64,000 nt of DNA from the NCBI GenBank assembly GCA_033816765.1, contig CM066290.1:744001-808000 (forward strand), given 5' to 3'. This document shows, piece by piece, positions 1-11,935 of this stretch. How positions within the stretch are numbered: the first letter of the stretch is position 1; each line of letters starts with the position of its first letter. The notes beneath the pieces are model-generated. The model saw nothing but the letters and a program-made list of their open reading frames with translations. It was not told the origin of the DNA and did not search any database. Origin of the DNA: Nothopassalora personata. Lineage: Eukaryota; Ascomycota; Dothideomycetes; Mycosphaerellales; Mycosphaerellaceae. Made by a program: the position numbers and the translations under genes.

Positions 1-905
1 CAACGCGGAGTAGCTATGCTCACGGCAAGTTGTACATTGCATTAGTCGTTCTAGCTGCACAGTCTGTCGAGAGAACCGCAGCTTCCCGTGGAGAGCAAGC
101 CGAAGTGCAGACGAGCCCGACCTTGGAGAGGCATTGAACTTGACTACAGTATTGCGGATCTGGCCGTTCGTGTGGCAGCCCAGCCGGACGCACTGCACGG
201 TAGCGACGTGCAGCGTTACGGGGCATAAACCAGACACGGCGCATGACATAGTGGCTTCTGTTGCTGCAGGTTTGCCTGGCGATACCATACCGGAGAACAA
301 TTGTCAGCCCTACCAAACGACAGCACAACACTTCCATCTAACACACCGGTCCACCCCGTCAGCAATAAGTACCTTTGACCGTTGACACGATCCGCCCACA
401 AGAGAAGCAAAGCCACGACCACGACGTTCTCGAGCAAGCGACGTGTAGCGTCCTTAACTTCGACGCCCTGTGACTGTTTCGACGCCCAAGGGCCCGCTGT
501 TGGCTCTTAATGTGAGCGAAGGGTTCCCGGTCGTCTTAGCAGCCATCAGGCATCAAACACCATATTTCCTAGCACAAAACGGATAAAGCGTCTTGGACTC
601 AGGTAAGAACCCCACTCTATGTGGTTGAAGCAGCGAGAGCCCTGTCGCTATGGCTGCAAGACGTGGTGGACAGCCCGCTATTTTCGCAAGCACCACCCAA
701 TTCGCCAGCACTCCCCGATCATGGCCAAGTAGGATGTCCTACGGGTGAATTGTCCCGCCTGCGAGCGAGCGATCATCATTGCTGCCCTGCACCACACCCG
801 CTGCACCTCTGCCAGACAGAGCCCATCAATCGCCACACTGGCCTCGTTACACAGCACCGGGCATCAAGCGGCCGCCAAGAGGGAAAACAATCGCTGACAG
901 CCGCT
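1..905. other. 5' flanking region and probable leader of the DUF8035 gene
   Basis: I see no convincing coding sequence before the first gene. A donor-like CAG|GTAAGA at 603 and an acceptor-like CTGACAG ending at 900 could bound an intron in the 5' untranslated region, placing the ATG at 906 five bases into the next exon. The frame is open upstream of 906 back to a GTG at 621, but that segment reads like low-quality leader rather than protein. The intron is inferred from splice signals only. Confidence 0.4.
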
Positions 906-3900
906 ATGGAACAGTCACACTCGAACTTGAAGCGCCCGCGACCAGTCTCGCTCTCCATCCACGTCCCGCGAGTCAAGCCCGTCGCTGAGATCACGCTCCC
1001 GCGAGCCATGTCATACAACCACCGCCCGCTTTCGCCGGGCGGACGCCGCGTGCACAACGCTGGCCGCATGTCCGACCAGGCACTCAACAACCCATACTAC
1101 GACCAGCGCCACAACTCATATGCTTCGCCGCGGAGCAGCGGAACAACCTTCAGCGGCGGCACCAGCGGGGTCATACCCATCTCGACACAGACATTCGTCA
1201 ATGTTCCACCACCAAGTCAGGCCCGCCTGGAACAGCGATATGACTCCTACTCAGGCCGACCACTCGACTCTTCGGGCAGGCCACGCAAGTCGTCGTTGGT
1301 GGACGTGAACCGAGCGAGCAGCTCGACTACACAGCTGCCAAGCCGAAGCCGACCGACCGTCATCCAGCAGGAATACACTCGTCCGGCCTCGCCCAAGAAA
1401 CCCGTACGAGAGACTACCTCCACCACCAGCGACTACTACATCACACCCGCCTCCTCGATATCACACAACATCCACAACACCTCCACCGCGACACACAAGA
1501 AGCTCTACAGCGTAGACGATGGCACCGCCAAGCTGGTAGCTGACGTCAACATGCCTGTCCCTGTCCAGGCTGGTGGAGAGAGGCACCACAGGAGAAGAGA
1601 GAGTGTTGAGCGTGGATACGCAAAGCCGGGCGCTGAACGAGAGCGCGGCAGGAAATACTACTTCGCGAACGGCACCTCTGCTCGGCCAAGAGATAAGAGT
1701 ATCGACGATGAAGGTGCATACGAGTACACTGATCCTGCCGCTATGTACAGGGATACGGAGCCGCGATGGCGACCTGAAGCCCGACAACGAAGAGGCAGCA
1801 TGGACCGCGGAGGTGCCGTCAGCCGTGAGCGTCCAGTGAGTGTACTCGACCCAACATTTGGCACGCGAACGAGCACCAAGGAAGTCGGCCCGCCGCCAAG
1901 CACTCGAGGATGGGACAAGATCAATGACAACCTTGGCCGCACCTCTAGCGTCAGAGACCTTCCACGAGTTGCGCAATCGCCCACGAGAGGTAGGACTCAT
2001 CATGATTCCACGTATGCCGACCCTCGCGACCAGTATTACGTGCCGCCAAGGACAAACTCCATCGACCGAAGGCAAACGATCCACAACTACGACAACGCTT
2101 ACGACTACGACGACCTCCGAGAGCCAAGGCGGGAGCGCAGGCAGAGTATCACGCGCGAAGGAGGTCGGGCTGGCGATAGAAGTCTCGAGCGCCGAGGCTT
2201 TGGCATCAATCCAGCGCTCTATCGGCAGGAAAGCCAAACCAGGTATGGGGGGCGAGATACGAGAGGTAGCGATGAGAGCATCGACTACTCACGGCAACAT
2301 CGGGACGCTGGGTTCGTGGCTCCGGCATATGTGGCACCGGTAGAGCCACATCGGCGCGAGACTGCTTCAGCATATCCCAGTCACGACACTGCACGTTTGG
2401 AGCAGGAAAAGAGAGAACGAGAGACTTCATTCCTGCAGCCCGAGGGTCACAGGAGGACCCGAGAGCGTGGAAGCTCTGACGTTCGCGAATACTCCAAGAT
2501 CCGTGATCGTGATGTCTCCAGAGAGCCGCGACGTCGCGACGAGACAGCATATACCGATGATTACGATCGTCCGCGTGACCGAGACTATGAGCGTGATCGG
2601 GAACGTGAGAGGGAACGAGCCCGTCAAATGGATCTCCCCTCTAATCGTGAACACGAACGCCATCACGAGCGCAGGGGAACCGCAGATCGTCGAGAGCAAG
2701 ATCGCGACCGCGACCGCGAATACGGCCGAAAGGAGATCTCTCGAAAGGAAGACAGCCCACGGCAAAGCACGGATGCCGGTGTTTCGAAGCCTGGTCTTGC
2801 ACAAGCCGCTACTGGTGGTCTCGCCGGAGCTGCTGCTGCGTTTGGACTCAAGGGCCTGCTTAACAAGGTATCCGAAAAGCGTGACAAGGACAAAGATGAC
2901 GACCGCGACCAAGATAGGGATGATCGCAAGGATCGAAGTGATCGAAAAGAACGTGACGAGCGCAGAGATCGGGATGAGCGGAGGGACCGCGAAGAACGAA
3001 GAGAACGTGATGAGCGGAAGGAACGGGATGATCGTCGCAGTGGCGAAGACCGCGACTCCGACACACGGACACGGGAGAGGCGACTCGCCAAAACTGCCAG
3101 TGATGAAGGCCGGAATCCAGAACCTGACCGCCAACGAGACAATGATCGAGGTCTTGGCTTCGCTTTCGAAGCTCCTCCAGAGCCACCTCGCAGCGCTCCT
3201 CCGAACGCGACTGAGTGGAACATAAGTCAGGAACGTCGAGCTGATCGCCTACCCGGAGAATACCCCACGCAGGAGCGCCCGCCCTCCAACAATGATCGCG
3301 TGAATGACAACAGGCAGACTTCAGATCGCGAACAAGATCGCGTTGGGTCGAGAGACTACGCCGATAATGCTGGCGCCAAAGTACAGATGCCGAGCGCACC
3401 ACTCGACCCAGCCGAGGAGGATTACCGTCGACGCATGGAACAAGTCCAACGGGAGCTAGGTCGCGCCACTTTGGAAGATCAGCGTGGCAGTGACTCTGAT
3501 CCTGACCGTGAACGCCGCAGAAGAGAAAGAGAGCAACGGCAGCGCGAGCGCGAGGCACGTAACGGTGGACCAGGAGCCAGCTTCTCCAGTGGTATCACCG
3601 AGATGCCTCCTTGCCCTTCGGCCCAGAGAAGCTACGAACATGACGAACAATCGACCATGACTGGCATGACAGGCACAAATACCGCGTCATCTTTGGGAGG
3701 CGATTTGAGGAGAAAGCCAAGCATTCTCGATCAGCCCATGACGGATGAGCCAGCGAAAATGGCACAGATTATCGACAACACCCAAAGTGATCGGCGTGAG
3801 AATCGTGTCCGCATCGTCGACCCTCCTACCGATGAAGAAGAGAGGAACAACAAGCCAAAGGGTATTCTCAAGAAGCCAACCCAGAAGTTTCCAGAAGACC

Positions 3901-4767
3901 CGAACGCTGTCCGAGAAGGTGTTGCACCACTCAAGGACGTAAGTCATGTCCTCCATGTTGCAGACCAAGATCGTGCTGACCACAGTTTCAATGTAGGCCA
4001 CGAAGAAGGGCATACCTCCTGGCGCTCGATGGACCAAGATCGATCGTCGTCTTGTGAACCCTGAGGCGCTGGAAGCTGCCCATGAGCGTTTCGAGGAGCG
4101 CCTTGACTGCGTCATTGTACTCCGTGTCTTGACCAAGGAGGAAATTCAGAAACTCGCGGACCGCACACGCGAGATTAGAGGTAATTATCGCCACCCGTCT
4201 TACTCTCCCACCCATCACTTTATAGAGGACCTACAGTACAGCACGGAGGGAACACGACCTGATGATTTGCATCAGAACAGAAGCAGAAGCGGATCGCCGA
4301 GCTTCAGCAGGCCCCTGCCCTCGCCTCTGCAACGTAACGACTCTGGTACTGCAGCTTTTACGGCGCAAGAGGAGCGTGCGGATCAGGGGCGAAGGAAAGG
4401 ACTGGGCAAGCGTCGTGCATGGACATATCATGTTGGACAAGGTCTGCGCGATGTTCTTATTCATTCACTAACACAACTTGAAGACAAGCGATACGAGGAA
4501 GACAAGTATGAGCGGAAGTCTTCACGCCGACCTGACCGAAACCGCGAGCGAAGAGAACGAGGCGAGTACGAGTACAGCGACAGTGAAGACGAATTCAAGG
4601 AGAAGCCACCGAAGATGCTCGAGGCACCTTCGGCGGTTGGATCTTCGAGCAACGCCGACTTCATCCGTGACAACCGCGATCGAAGACATGAGCGTGATCG
4701 AGAAACGGAGCCAGCTTACATGAGCGGCGGCAATGGAAGGAGAGACGAATCACAAAGTCGCTACTAA
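906..4767 (+). CDS. DUF8035-domain protein, large Arg/Asp/Glu-rich
   Basis: Exon 1 runs 906-3938 (1011 codons). A 58 bp intron (3939-3996, GTAAGT...TAG) joins it in phase to the exon with the conserved block KKGIPPGARWTKIDRRLV, followed by EEIQKLADRTREIR. I recognise this as the fungal domain of unknown function DUF8035. The long N-terminal part is low complexity, rich in RDRE/RERE dipeptide runs (about residues 590-750), SP and tyrosine, and is probably disordered. The last part carries PPKMLEAPS and ends at 4767. ATG 906 has a good context; in-frame ATGs at 1008 and 1068 are alternatives. The structure between 4180 and 4483 is unsure. A 45 bp intron (4181-4225) keeps the frame. A longer one ending at 4275 gives a more natural coiled segment but then needs a further intron. 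Function is unknown. Confidence 0.75.
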
Positions 4768-5255
4768 TGAGGCGGTACAAGGGTGTTGATCGACTGGGTG
4801 GGAACAGGCATCGGCATAGCAACGGTGCGGCGTTACCGTGACGTCTTCTAGCTAGCATACGAAGCGAACACGGTAAGAGAGCACCGGTCAAGTGGTCAGG
4901 CGTTCCAATTCTGCCACGCAGCGCAAATACCCATTTGATGACTTTACGACTATGTCAGTTCTATGAAAAGCACAAGGAGACGGAAGAAGGAAGAACAAGC
5001 TCACCATATAGACTTCGAAACTGGTTCGGTCTCGGTCTAATTGACAAAGCGCGGAATCAAGACGCGCGGGGTTTTGTTGCAGTGCTGCCACCGCGCGAGC
5101 AATTATATACTAGTATACACACCATGCCGGACCATACTTCAGATCACTACAAAAAGAAGAGGAACGACGTCCTCATTGGCGAGTTCTTCACTTCCCAGCT
5201 TGCAGACTTGCAAAACTTCACGTCCAATTCACCTCGGCCTCACGCCACAGCTGAC
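4768..5255. promoter_or_regulatory. Intergenic region with a TATA-like box
   Basis: An AT-rich TATATA motif lies at about 5104-5109, in front of the glutathione transferase gene. An in-frame ATG at 5124 lies only about 20 bases behind it, probably too close to be in the mRNA, which is why I prefer the ATG at 5256. Nothing else is recognisable. Confidence 0.35.
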
Positions 5256-6394
5256 ATGTCGAAACAACTTGACGGCGAGCCTAAGCCCACCAATGGCTCT
5301 GTTCCTATACATGCCCATGCCGATAAAGACGGCCACTTCAGAAGGAAAGATTCTGCTTTCCGCGACCGAATTTCAAGGGATCCAAACTCCAAATTCCCAG
5401 CTGAGAAGGGTCGCTATGCCATCTACATGAACTACGGCTGCCCGTGGGCACACCGCGCTGTTCTCGTCCGTGCTCTCAAAGGCCTGGGTGAATCCGCCAC
5501 CAGCCCAAACGGCATCATCCAAATGATCGCCACAGACTTCGATCTCACAGAGAATGGATGGCTTTTCACTGGAAAGAATGGCAGTGCGGAGAAGGATCCG
5601 CTGTATGGATTCAAGGGGTTGAGGGAGCTGTATCTGAAAGCCGATCCGGAGTATGTGGGCAGGTATACTGTGCCGTGTCTTTTTGATAAGAAGACGGAGA
5701 GGATTGTGAACAATGAGAGCAGTGAGATTATTAGAATGTTGTATGAGGAGTTTGATGAGTTGCTGCCGGAGGAGTTGAGGGAGGTACACAGGGAGGGTGG
5801 AGGGTTTTATCCGGGGGGCTTGAGGAAGGAGATTGATGAGATGAATGAATGGGGTGAGTTGATACGAAATGAACTGACAATGTTGGTGACGTAGATGAAC
5901 TGACGTGATGAACAGTCTACAACACCGTCAACAACGGCGTTTACAAATGCGGCTTCGCCACAACCCAAGCCGCCTACGACCACAACATCTACCCCCTCTT
6001 CGCCTCCCTTGACCGACTGGAATCCCACCTCTCCTCCCCGGACCATCAACCTTTCCTCTTTGGAAAGCACATCACCGAAGCTGACATTCGCCTCTACACC
6101 ACTTTGATCCGCTTCGACACAGCCTACCACACAGTTTTCCAGTGCAATCTCAAGTCTATCCGACATGACTACCCGAACTTGCATCTGTGGTTGAGACGTT
6201 TGTATTGGGATGATACGGCAAGGACGAAGGGTGCATTCAGGGAGACGAGTTACTTGGAGGCGTATCGGTATGGGTATGCCAGAGCAAGGGGGATGATGTT
6301 GAAGGGTGGGAAGGATGATGGGAGGGAGATTGTGATGCCTAGAGGCCCGGTGGTGGGGATTGAGGAGTTGAGAGAGGAGGACAGGTTGAAGTGA
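5256..6394 (+). CDS. Glutathione S-transferase, Xi/omega-like (ECM4/GTO type)
   Basis: Two exons, 5256-5853 and 5916-6394, joined across a 62 bp intron (GTGAGT...CAG), give about 358 aa, the usual size of the ECM4/GTO family. The motif NYGCPWAHR carries the catalytic cysteine (about residue 62) of glutathionyl-hydroquinone reductases. NNESSEIIR is the glutathione-site motif of the thioredoxin fold, and the spliced junction gives VYNTVNNGVYKCGFA, a hallmark of this class. The C-terminal all-helical half contains ITEADIRLYTTLIRFD. The family reduces glutathionyl-hydroquinones and acts in thiol-dependent detoxification. The frame is open further upstream (ATG 5124), which would add about 44 residues and could be a longer isoform. 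Residues and splice sites are seen directly; the activity is by family. Confidence 0.9.
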
Positions 6395-6432
6395 GGATTG
6401 AAGAGTTAAGAGAGGAGGACAGGTTGAAGTGA
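6357..6432 (+). repeat. 38 bp tandem duplication across the GST stop codon
   Basis: Copy 1 (6357-6394) contains the last codons and the stop. Copy 2 (6395-6432) repeats it with two G-to-A differences. Because 38 is not a multiple of three, the second copy lies outside the reading frame, in the 3' untranslated region. Confidence 0.8.
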
Positions 6433-8012
6433 GGAGATGATGTATTAGCTGGGTAGCGAGAAGAATGTTCATATGAACAAATGCTATTTCAGCTGGATAG
6501 CGAGGAGCCATTCTTGATTGCTTCCTTCAGCTCTGAGCATTGTCGATAGAGACTAGGAGGTTGCTCTTCCGGCAGAGAATGGCGGCGAGATCCCGAATCC
6601 TGACGTATGGAGATAGTCTCGACTTTTATACTATTGACTCCGTAACCGATCATGCAGGCACAATTATATCCGGCATGATGAGTCTGGTGAAGTGGTTTGT
6701 ATTCGACAGTAGACGAACGACATAGATTTCGGCTCTCTGAACGATTACCATGCGATCCAAGCAGTTGACAGTCTAGCAAAGCGATGTAAATCTTTCTTGA
6801 GATCTGGTTTAGTGGCAGAGTAATCTGAAGTCCGTTGTTGGTCATCGAATACAAGCAGCAAGGTCGTCTGCTAGCGATCCCGAATGTCGTATGCCACTAG
6901 CAACAGTTTGTTCGATCGACTGGTCCAATAGAAGATGGATCGATCGTTAGACTGCTCCAGAATCGGCCTGCTGGAGTCTGCGGAATGCTTTTCGCCCTTG
7001 GCCATATAGTAATGTCATATAGACATCATGAACCCCGGATAGAATATATGCTACGTCTTCTCCCCGAGTCGTGACTCTGACGGCAACCCAACCCATTCGT
7101 GTTGCGATGCTTTGCTCGTCGATAGCAGTAGGCCCAGCAATAATCACTCCCCTTTGCGATACCTGAAGCTCTAGCGATCTCGGCCACGAGGATCTGTCGA
7201 TCATCACTATTGCTTGTCGTAATGGAGAAGCATGCGTGATTCCGAGATGATGCGAAAAACTGGAGTCTTTGTGGAGCTAAAGGCTCCTGCAGAGTTCATC
7301 CTCGCGGAAACCATCTGCTATCGTAGAACTGCTCACGGAGTATGTCGTAGCCCAGATCGGCTGAAATTTCGACGTCCTCGAGATTCACATAGCATTTCTA
7401 CGCTGTCTGGTTTCAAGTATACACAGAGTTGATGGCTGCGTGTAGCTCGACGCTGCTTGACTAGTCGATACGGCAGGTGTTGAGCCAAACATGGTCCAAC
7501 CCGTGTGACTGAGCTTCAGACGCTCTGAGGAGGATTTTGCGGAGGCCGGCTCTGGTATAGGGGGTGCCAGACACAACGTCGCTGTATAAGACTTCGTGAT
7601 GACCCCAAGTGTGAGACAAGATGGCATAGCTCGGAATGAGAGCTCCGATGAAGTCTTCGAGCTCTAGATAGCCAGAGTCCAGCGATGAGGCAACTCTGAG
7701 AAGCCTCGTGGCTCAGCGCTGCCGCACGGCCTTGAAACAGCTGGCAGGCTGTTTTGATCCAGTATTAAACGGACTTCGTTATATAAAGTAATGTGCTCCG
7801 GACGCTGCTTGGAATGGCTTCATAACCCGCACTAGCTAGCAGGTACACTCATAGTACAGCCTGCATTGCGCTCAGCTGTGCGTTGCACTGGATCACTTCT
7901 CAACCTGCCCTATGATTGGCTTGTCAGCTCAACCGAGTCTTCCTCGCATATTGTTTACCACCTGGCGGCAAGGAAAGGGAGCAGGTGGCACAGGATATGA
8001 CCGAGTCAGTGC
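6433..8012. other. Intergenic region, no gene seen
   Basis: About 1.6 kb with only short open frames on both strands and no recognisable protein motif, RNA gene or repeat. It lies between the convergent ends of the GST gene and the DUF1769 gene. Confidence 0.6.
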
Positions 8013-9317
8013 TTAGTCAACATCACCGAAGAAAAGGCCGCTACGTTGTTGAGATGTCGAGGTGTTCCGTAGAAGCTGGTCTATCTCGTCGATTGCAGCA
8101 TTGGCCGATACATCAGACGCCGCGGCAGTATGATCTCCTGGATGAAGCTGCATGATGGCCGGCGCAGGATGCGATTTCACTGGAATCTCTTCCTTTGCAG
8201 CTGATTCTGTATAATGAGACTCGTCGGAGTCAGGCTCAGTAGTGTGCAATTCACTGGCGTCCTTCGAAGGAGCCTTTGCTTCTGCTCCGGCAGTCGCTTG
8301 CGTCGGCTCGAGCTGCCCGTCTTCCTGAGCCCTACGCAGCTGCTCGCCCCACAGAAGTGTGAAGTTGACGTTGAAGTAGATGTCCCCAGTCTCTCTGTTC
8401 TTAAAGACGTAGCGCAAGCAATGAGTCTTCTCTCCAATGTACTTGATGACCTTGAGGCTGAAGCCCGGAAGCTTCAACGCGAAGTTGGCGAAGTCCAAAT
8501 ATGGGTTGTAAAAGTCTCCTTGATACAGCCTTCCCTTCTCAAAGACAAGTTCCTGGCGATTTCTGGCTTCGAGAAAGAACTTCCTTCGCTTCTCATTGTT
8601 GCTTGGAATATCAAGCTTCTCACGAACTCCCTCCCCAGATCCATCGGAGCCGTCACTCATCACACCAGGAGCCGGAAAGTTTTGACCTTCCTCGTACAAA
8701 TCGCCAATGCGGAAAGCAAACCAACAACTCAGACTCGGTCCATAGAGCCAAGGCTCGTCCGCGTAAACATCACAACTCAGACCAGGATCAATGAACTCCT
8801 TCACGATTCGAAAAGCAGTGTTGAAGCCCGGTGGTATGCGGTCCCGGATTGGGTGATCTAGATCATTGCCCCAGACCGTATTGACCGACGGAAGGTCTCG
8901 CTTCGGGACGAAGCTGAAGCCCAGAGAGTATTGATCCTTTGGATGCATAGGATCGTCAAAGTAGGCTGCTGTCGGTGGGCTCGTATCGGGAAGACCACGA
9001 AATCCTCGTACACGAACATTGATTTTCGCAGTGAGGAACTCATTTTCGATCACCGTGGGAGTTTCGGTGTTGACGTGGATGATCTTGTGTTCCTTCAGGT
9101 CGTATGATGGTCCGGCTGTAACCAAGAGTCGATATTGCTCTACTTCATCTGAGTTCACTGACTCGGATCGAGCGCGGCCAGCTGCTCGAGCTATCTTCGC
9201 CTTAACGGAAGTCATGACTCGAATTGTCTTGCGGATGACCGTTAAGGCGATTCCGACAATGATCACATATTGTCTGGGTCTACGGTCTACCCAACGCAGC
9301 TCAAAATGCACTAGCAT
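8013..9317 (-). CDS. DUF1769 (UPF0590) family protein
   Basis: A single exon of 434 codons. The conserved core includes YGPSLSCWFAFRIGD, then FYNPYLDFANFALKLPGFSL, then KVIKYIGEKTHCLRYVFKNR, and an FTLLWGEQL segment. I recognise this as the fungal DUF1769/UPF0590 family; its biochemical role is not known. The tail (about residues 345-434) is acidic and low complexity. Two starts are possible. ATG 9317 gives an N-terminus with a hydrophobic stretch (YVIIVGIALTVI). ATG 9215 (MTSVKAKIARAAGR) gives a soluble N-terminus that looks closer to the usual family start. No intron is needed. Confidence 0.85.
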   Translation of the reverse strand: MLVHFELRWVDRRPRQYVIIVGIALTVIRKTIRVMTSVKAKIARAAGRARSESVNSDEVEQYRLLVTAGPSYDLKEHKIIHVNTETPTVIENEFLTAKINVRVRGFRGLPDTSPPTAAYFDDPMHPKDQYSLGFSFVPKRDLPSVNTVWGNDLDHPIRDRIPPGFNTAFRIVKEFIDPGLSCDVYADEPWLYGPSLSCWFAFRIGDLYEEGQNFPAPGVMSDGSDGSGEGVREKLDIPSNNEKRRKFFLEARNRQELVFEKGRLYQGDFYNPYLDFANFALKLPGFSLKVIKYIGEKTHCLRYVFKNRETGDIYFNVNFTLLWGEQLRRAQEDGQLEPTQATAGAEAKAPSKDASELHTTEPDSDESHYTESAAKEEIPVKSHPAPAIMQLHPGDHTAAASDVSANAAIDEIDQLLRNTSTSQQRSGLFFGDVD

Positions 9318-10813
9318 TAGCGCTGGTGACGTAGTCGTCTACTCAGTGCATATGATGGGCTGCAGTAACGAGACTCAACGCAGTACCTAGGGTTCGGGCC
9401 GTCTCTGAGCTTGCTCGCCTCAGTATGAATGAGGTGGAGGACAAAGCGGACAGCTGCTCCAAGGGGCCTGGTCAGCATGGTCTGATTAGTACACTCACCG
9501 GGCACAGCTTACTAGACGACACATGCCATATCGCCATGAGATGAACGGCCATAAAGTATTGAGGTCTCACCGCTCGAGCTGTCTTCGCGCGTTTAGTTCG
9601 AGCAGGAGTATTAGCCTTCGTGTAAAGTGAACGCATCGCAGTGGGGGTGCACTCATGGGAGCCTCAAAGAGAAGTGTGTCCGGAGCTTGAGGTGGCAATG
9701 CGGGAAGTACGGTCTGGCCTGGGTAGTCCCATTTTGCCGATGCGCTGTCATCTGTGACTTGCTGGGGAGGAGCTTGTACGTTCCGGATGGTGGGGTGCGA
9801 TCTGTCTGATCTCGACAAGCAGAGCCTGCATAGATATGGTAGACAGATGGCGGCACTGGCTCCCCGCGGACGGTTGCCCAGAAGCAGCTTGTGCATTTTT
9901 CGATAAGCGAAGGAGCCTCATGCCTGTAGAGCATCTACAACCTAATGGTTGACATGTCCACCATCTTGGCGCGGCCCTGCTGGCTTTCTACGATATGTGC
10001 CAGGATTGACTGACCCGGATTGTCCGCGACGACGACCTGCCGCTCATGAACCCCTTTGATTTGCGTACACGTACATGACAGCTACGCCTAGACGACGATT
10101 CCAGGCGTGGGTGCAACCTTTTGTCTCGAGTTTGGGGTCGAAGCCTCAGAAGCAAAGGACACTTCCAAGCGCGGCAGTGATCAGCGTAGCAGAAAGACTT
10201 ACGAGTCGCTATGTGGGCTTGCCCATGTCTTGCACAATTCTGGGTGTCTGGATGTCTGTATGATGCACGAGGCCTATTCTAGGATCAGGCCCCTGGTGAA
10301 ACGTCGGCGATCCCGGAGGGGGCTTGGCGCTCTTAAGGAGAGCACACTTTCGGCTGGCAACAACTTCCTGGTCAACACCGTCAGACCAACCCTGTCGCAC
10401 TTGTCAACGACCTCTCATCACGTCTGTAGAAGCGACAACTCACTAGAACAACCAGAGCGTCTTCCAACCCGGCCACTATGCAGTACGACGATAAGAGAAC
10501 AGAGGATACATTCACTGCCGCGCTGCTAAAAGTGGAGCGGCTACGTCTTCCTTCAGCGCGGCGATTACGAGTACACGAGGCAGGCTCAGCACTCCCTAGT
10601 GTGCGTGAGAGCAAGTGAACAAACAACTCTGCTGTCGAGGTAAGAGCTGACGACTGTCCTGATTCTACTTTCCTGTTTTGCATCTTCAAGCATAGCGAAT
10701 TCACTTCTTTCCTGTTAATATCATAGAGCTTTCATTCCATCACTGCAGGTGTCGTTTGGAGCAACAGAGCACAGACCGAAGACAGCAAACAAGCCATACC
10801 CAGCTTGGCAATA
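9318..10813. other. Intergenic region between divergent genes
   Basis: The DUF1769 gene leaves to the left and the phosphodiesterase gene to the right, so this 1.5 kb probably holds both promoters. I see no coding exon or RNA gene. Confidence 0.5.
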
Positions 10814-11935
10814 ATGTTCCCAAGATCTTTCAACGGCCTTTTCCTCCTAGCAGCTGGACTGCAGAGGGTGTTAGCGCAAAGCTCTTCGACAGCATGCAAC
10901 AATTCTCCTGACCTTTGCAGCCGACAGTACAACAATGTCTCATATCTTGGCGCGCATAATAGTCCCTTCCTCAGAGATGACACAACCGACTTCTCGACCT
11001 CGGGAAATCAGGTATGTACATAACAGCAACTCGCCTGACCATGGCTGACGCCATCGTAGTTCTACAACACGACCAGGCAGCTCGCCTCTGGCGTCCGTCT
11101 CGTAACCGCTCAAGTACAATATCCGAATGGTACTACCGACCTGCACGTCTGCCATACAAGTTGCGAGCTATTGGATGCCGGCACTCTTAGTGACTGGCTG
11201 TCCGAAATCAAGACCTGGATGGATAGCAACCCAAACGAGGTGGTGACGATTCTGCTGGTAAACGGAGCTGGAGCGTCTGCCAGTGATCTGTCATCCGCAT
11301 ATACGAGCTCAGGCCTGGCGGACTTGGTGTATACGCCAGCAACCTCAGCAGCTACAACGACTTGGCCAACTCTGCAGTCTCTCATCAGCAATGGCACTAG
11401 AGCCATGAACTTCGTTGCAAGTCTGGCCGATACCGCTGGCGCCACTTACCTGATGAACGAATTCGACTACATATTCGAGAATGATTACGACAATACCGAG
11501 CCCAGCGACTTCTCCTGTGATGTTAATCGACCTTCAAATCTGGCAAACGAGACCTCCACAGCTATATCGTCTGGGTATATGCCCCTGATGAACCACTTCC
11601 TATACGAGAATCAGCTGTTTGGCATTCAATCACCAAATGAGTCGTACGCAAACGTGACGAATGGAGCCAGAGGAACGGGCAACCTTGCTTCAGCTGCTGC
11701 GACGTGTACTTCGACGTACGGCAAAGCGCCAAACTTTCTGCTTGTGGACTTCACCAACATGGGTCCCGCGATAGATACCGTCGATAGTCTTAATGGCATC
11801 TCAAACCCGACGGGAAGGACGACACTTCCAACAGAGGCTTTGAGTGAGACTTCCGCGGCCTCAAACTTGCTTTCCAGACCATCGTCACTCTGGCTGGGCC
11901 TGGGTGCGGGCTTGCTTGTCGTGTTGTCGCTGTGA
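10814..11935 (+). CDS. Secreted PLC-like phosphodiesterase, probably GPI-anchored
   Basis: Exons 10814-11011 and 11060-11935, with a 48 bp intron (GTATGT...TAG), encode about 357 aa. Residues 1-21 form a signal peptide ending LQRVLAQ. The block [10 protein letters not shown] (His48) and a second histidine in LHVCH (about residue 98) match the catalytic-histidine layout of PI-PLC X-like TIM-barrel phosphodiesterases. [16 protein letters not shown] is the typical beta strand following them. Several N-glycosylation sequons are present. The C-terminus (about 335-357) is hydrophobic after a small-residue stretch, which fits a GPI-attachment signal. The substrate is unknown. Fungal members of this superfamily are usually annotated only as PLC-like. 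The ATG at 10814 directly precedes the signal peptide. Confidence 0.85.
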
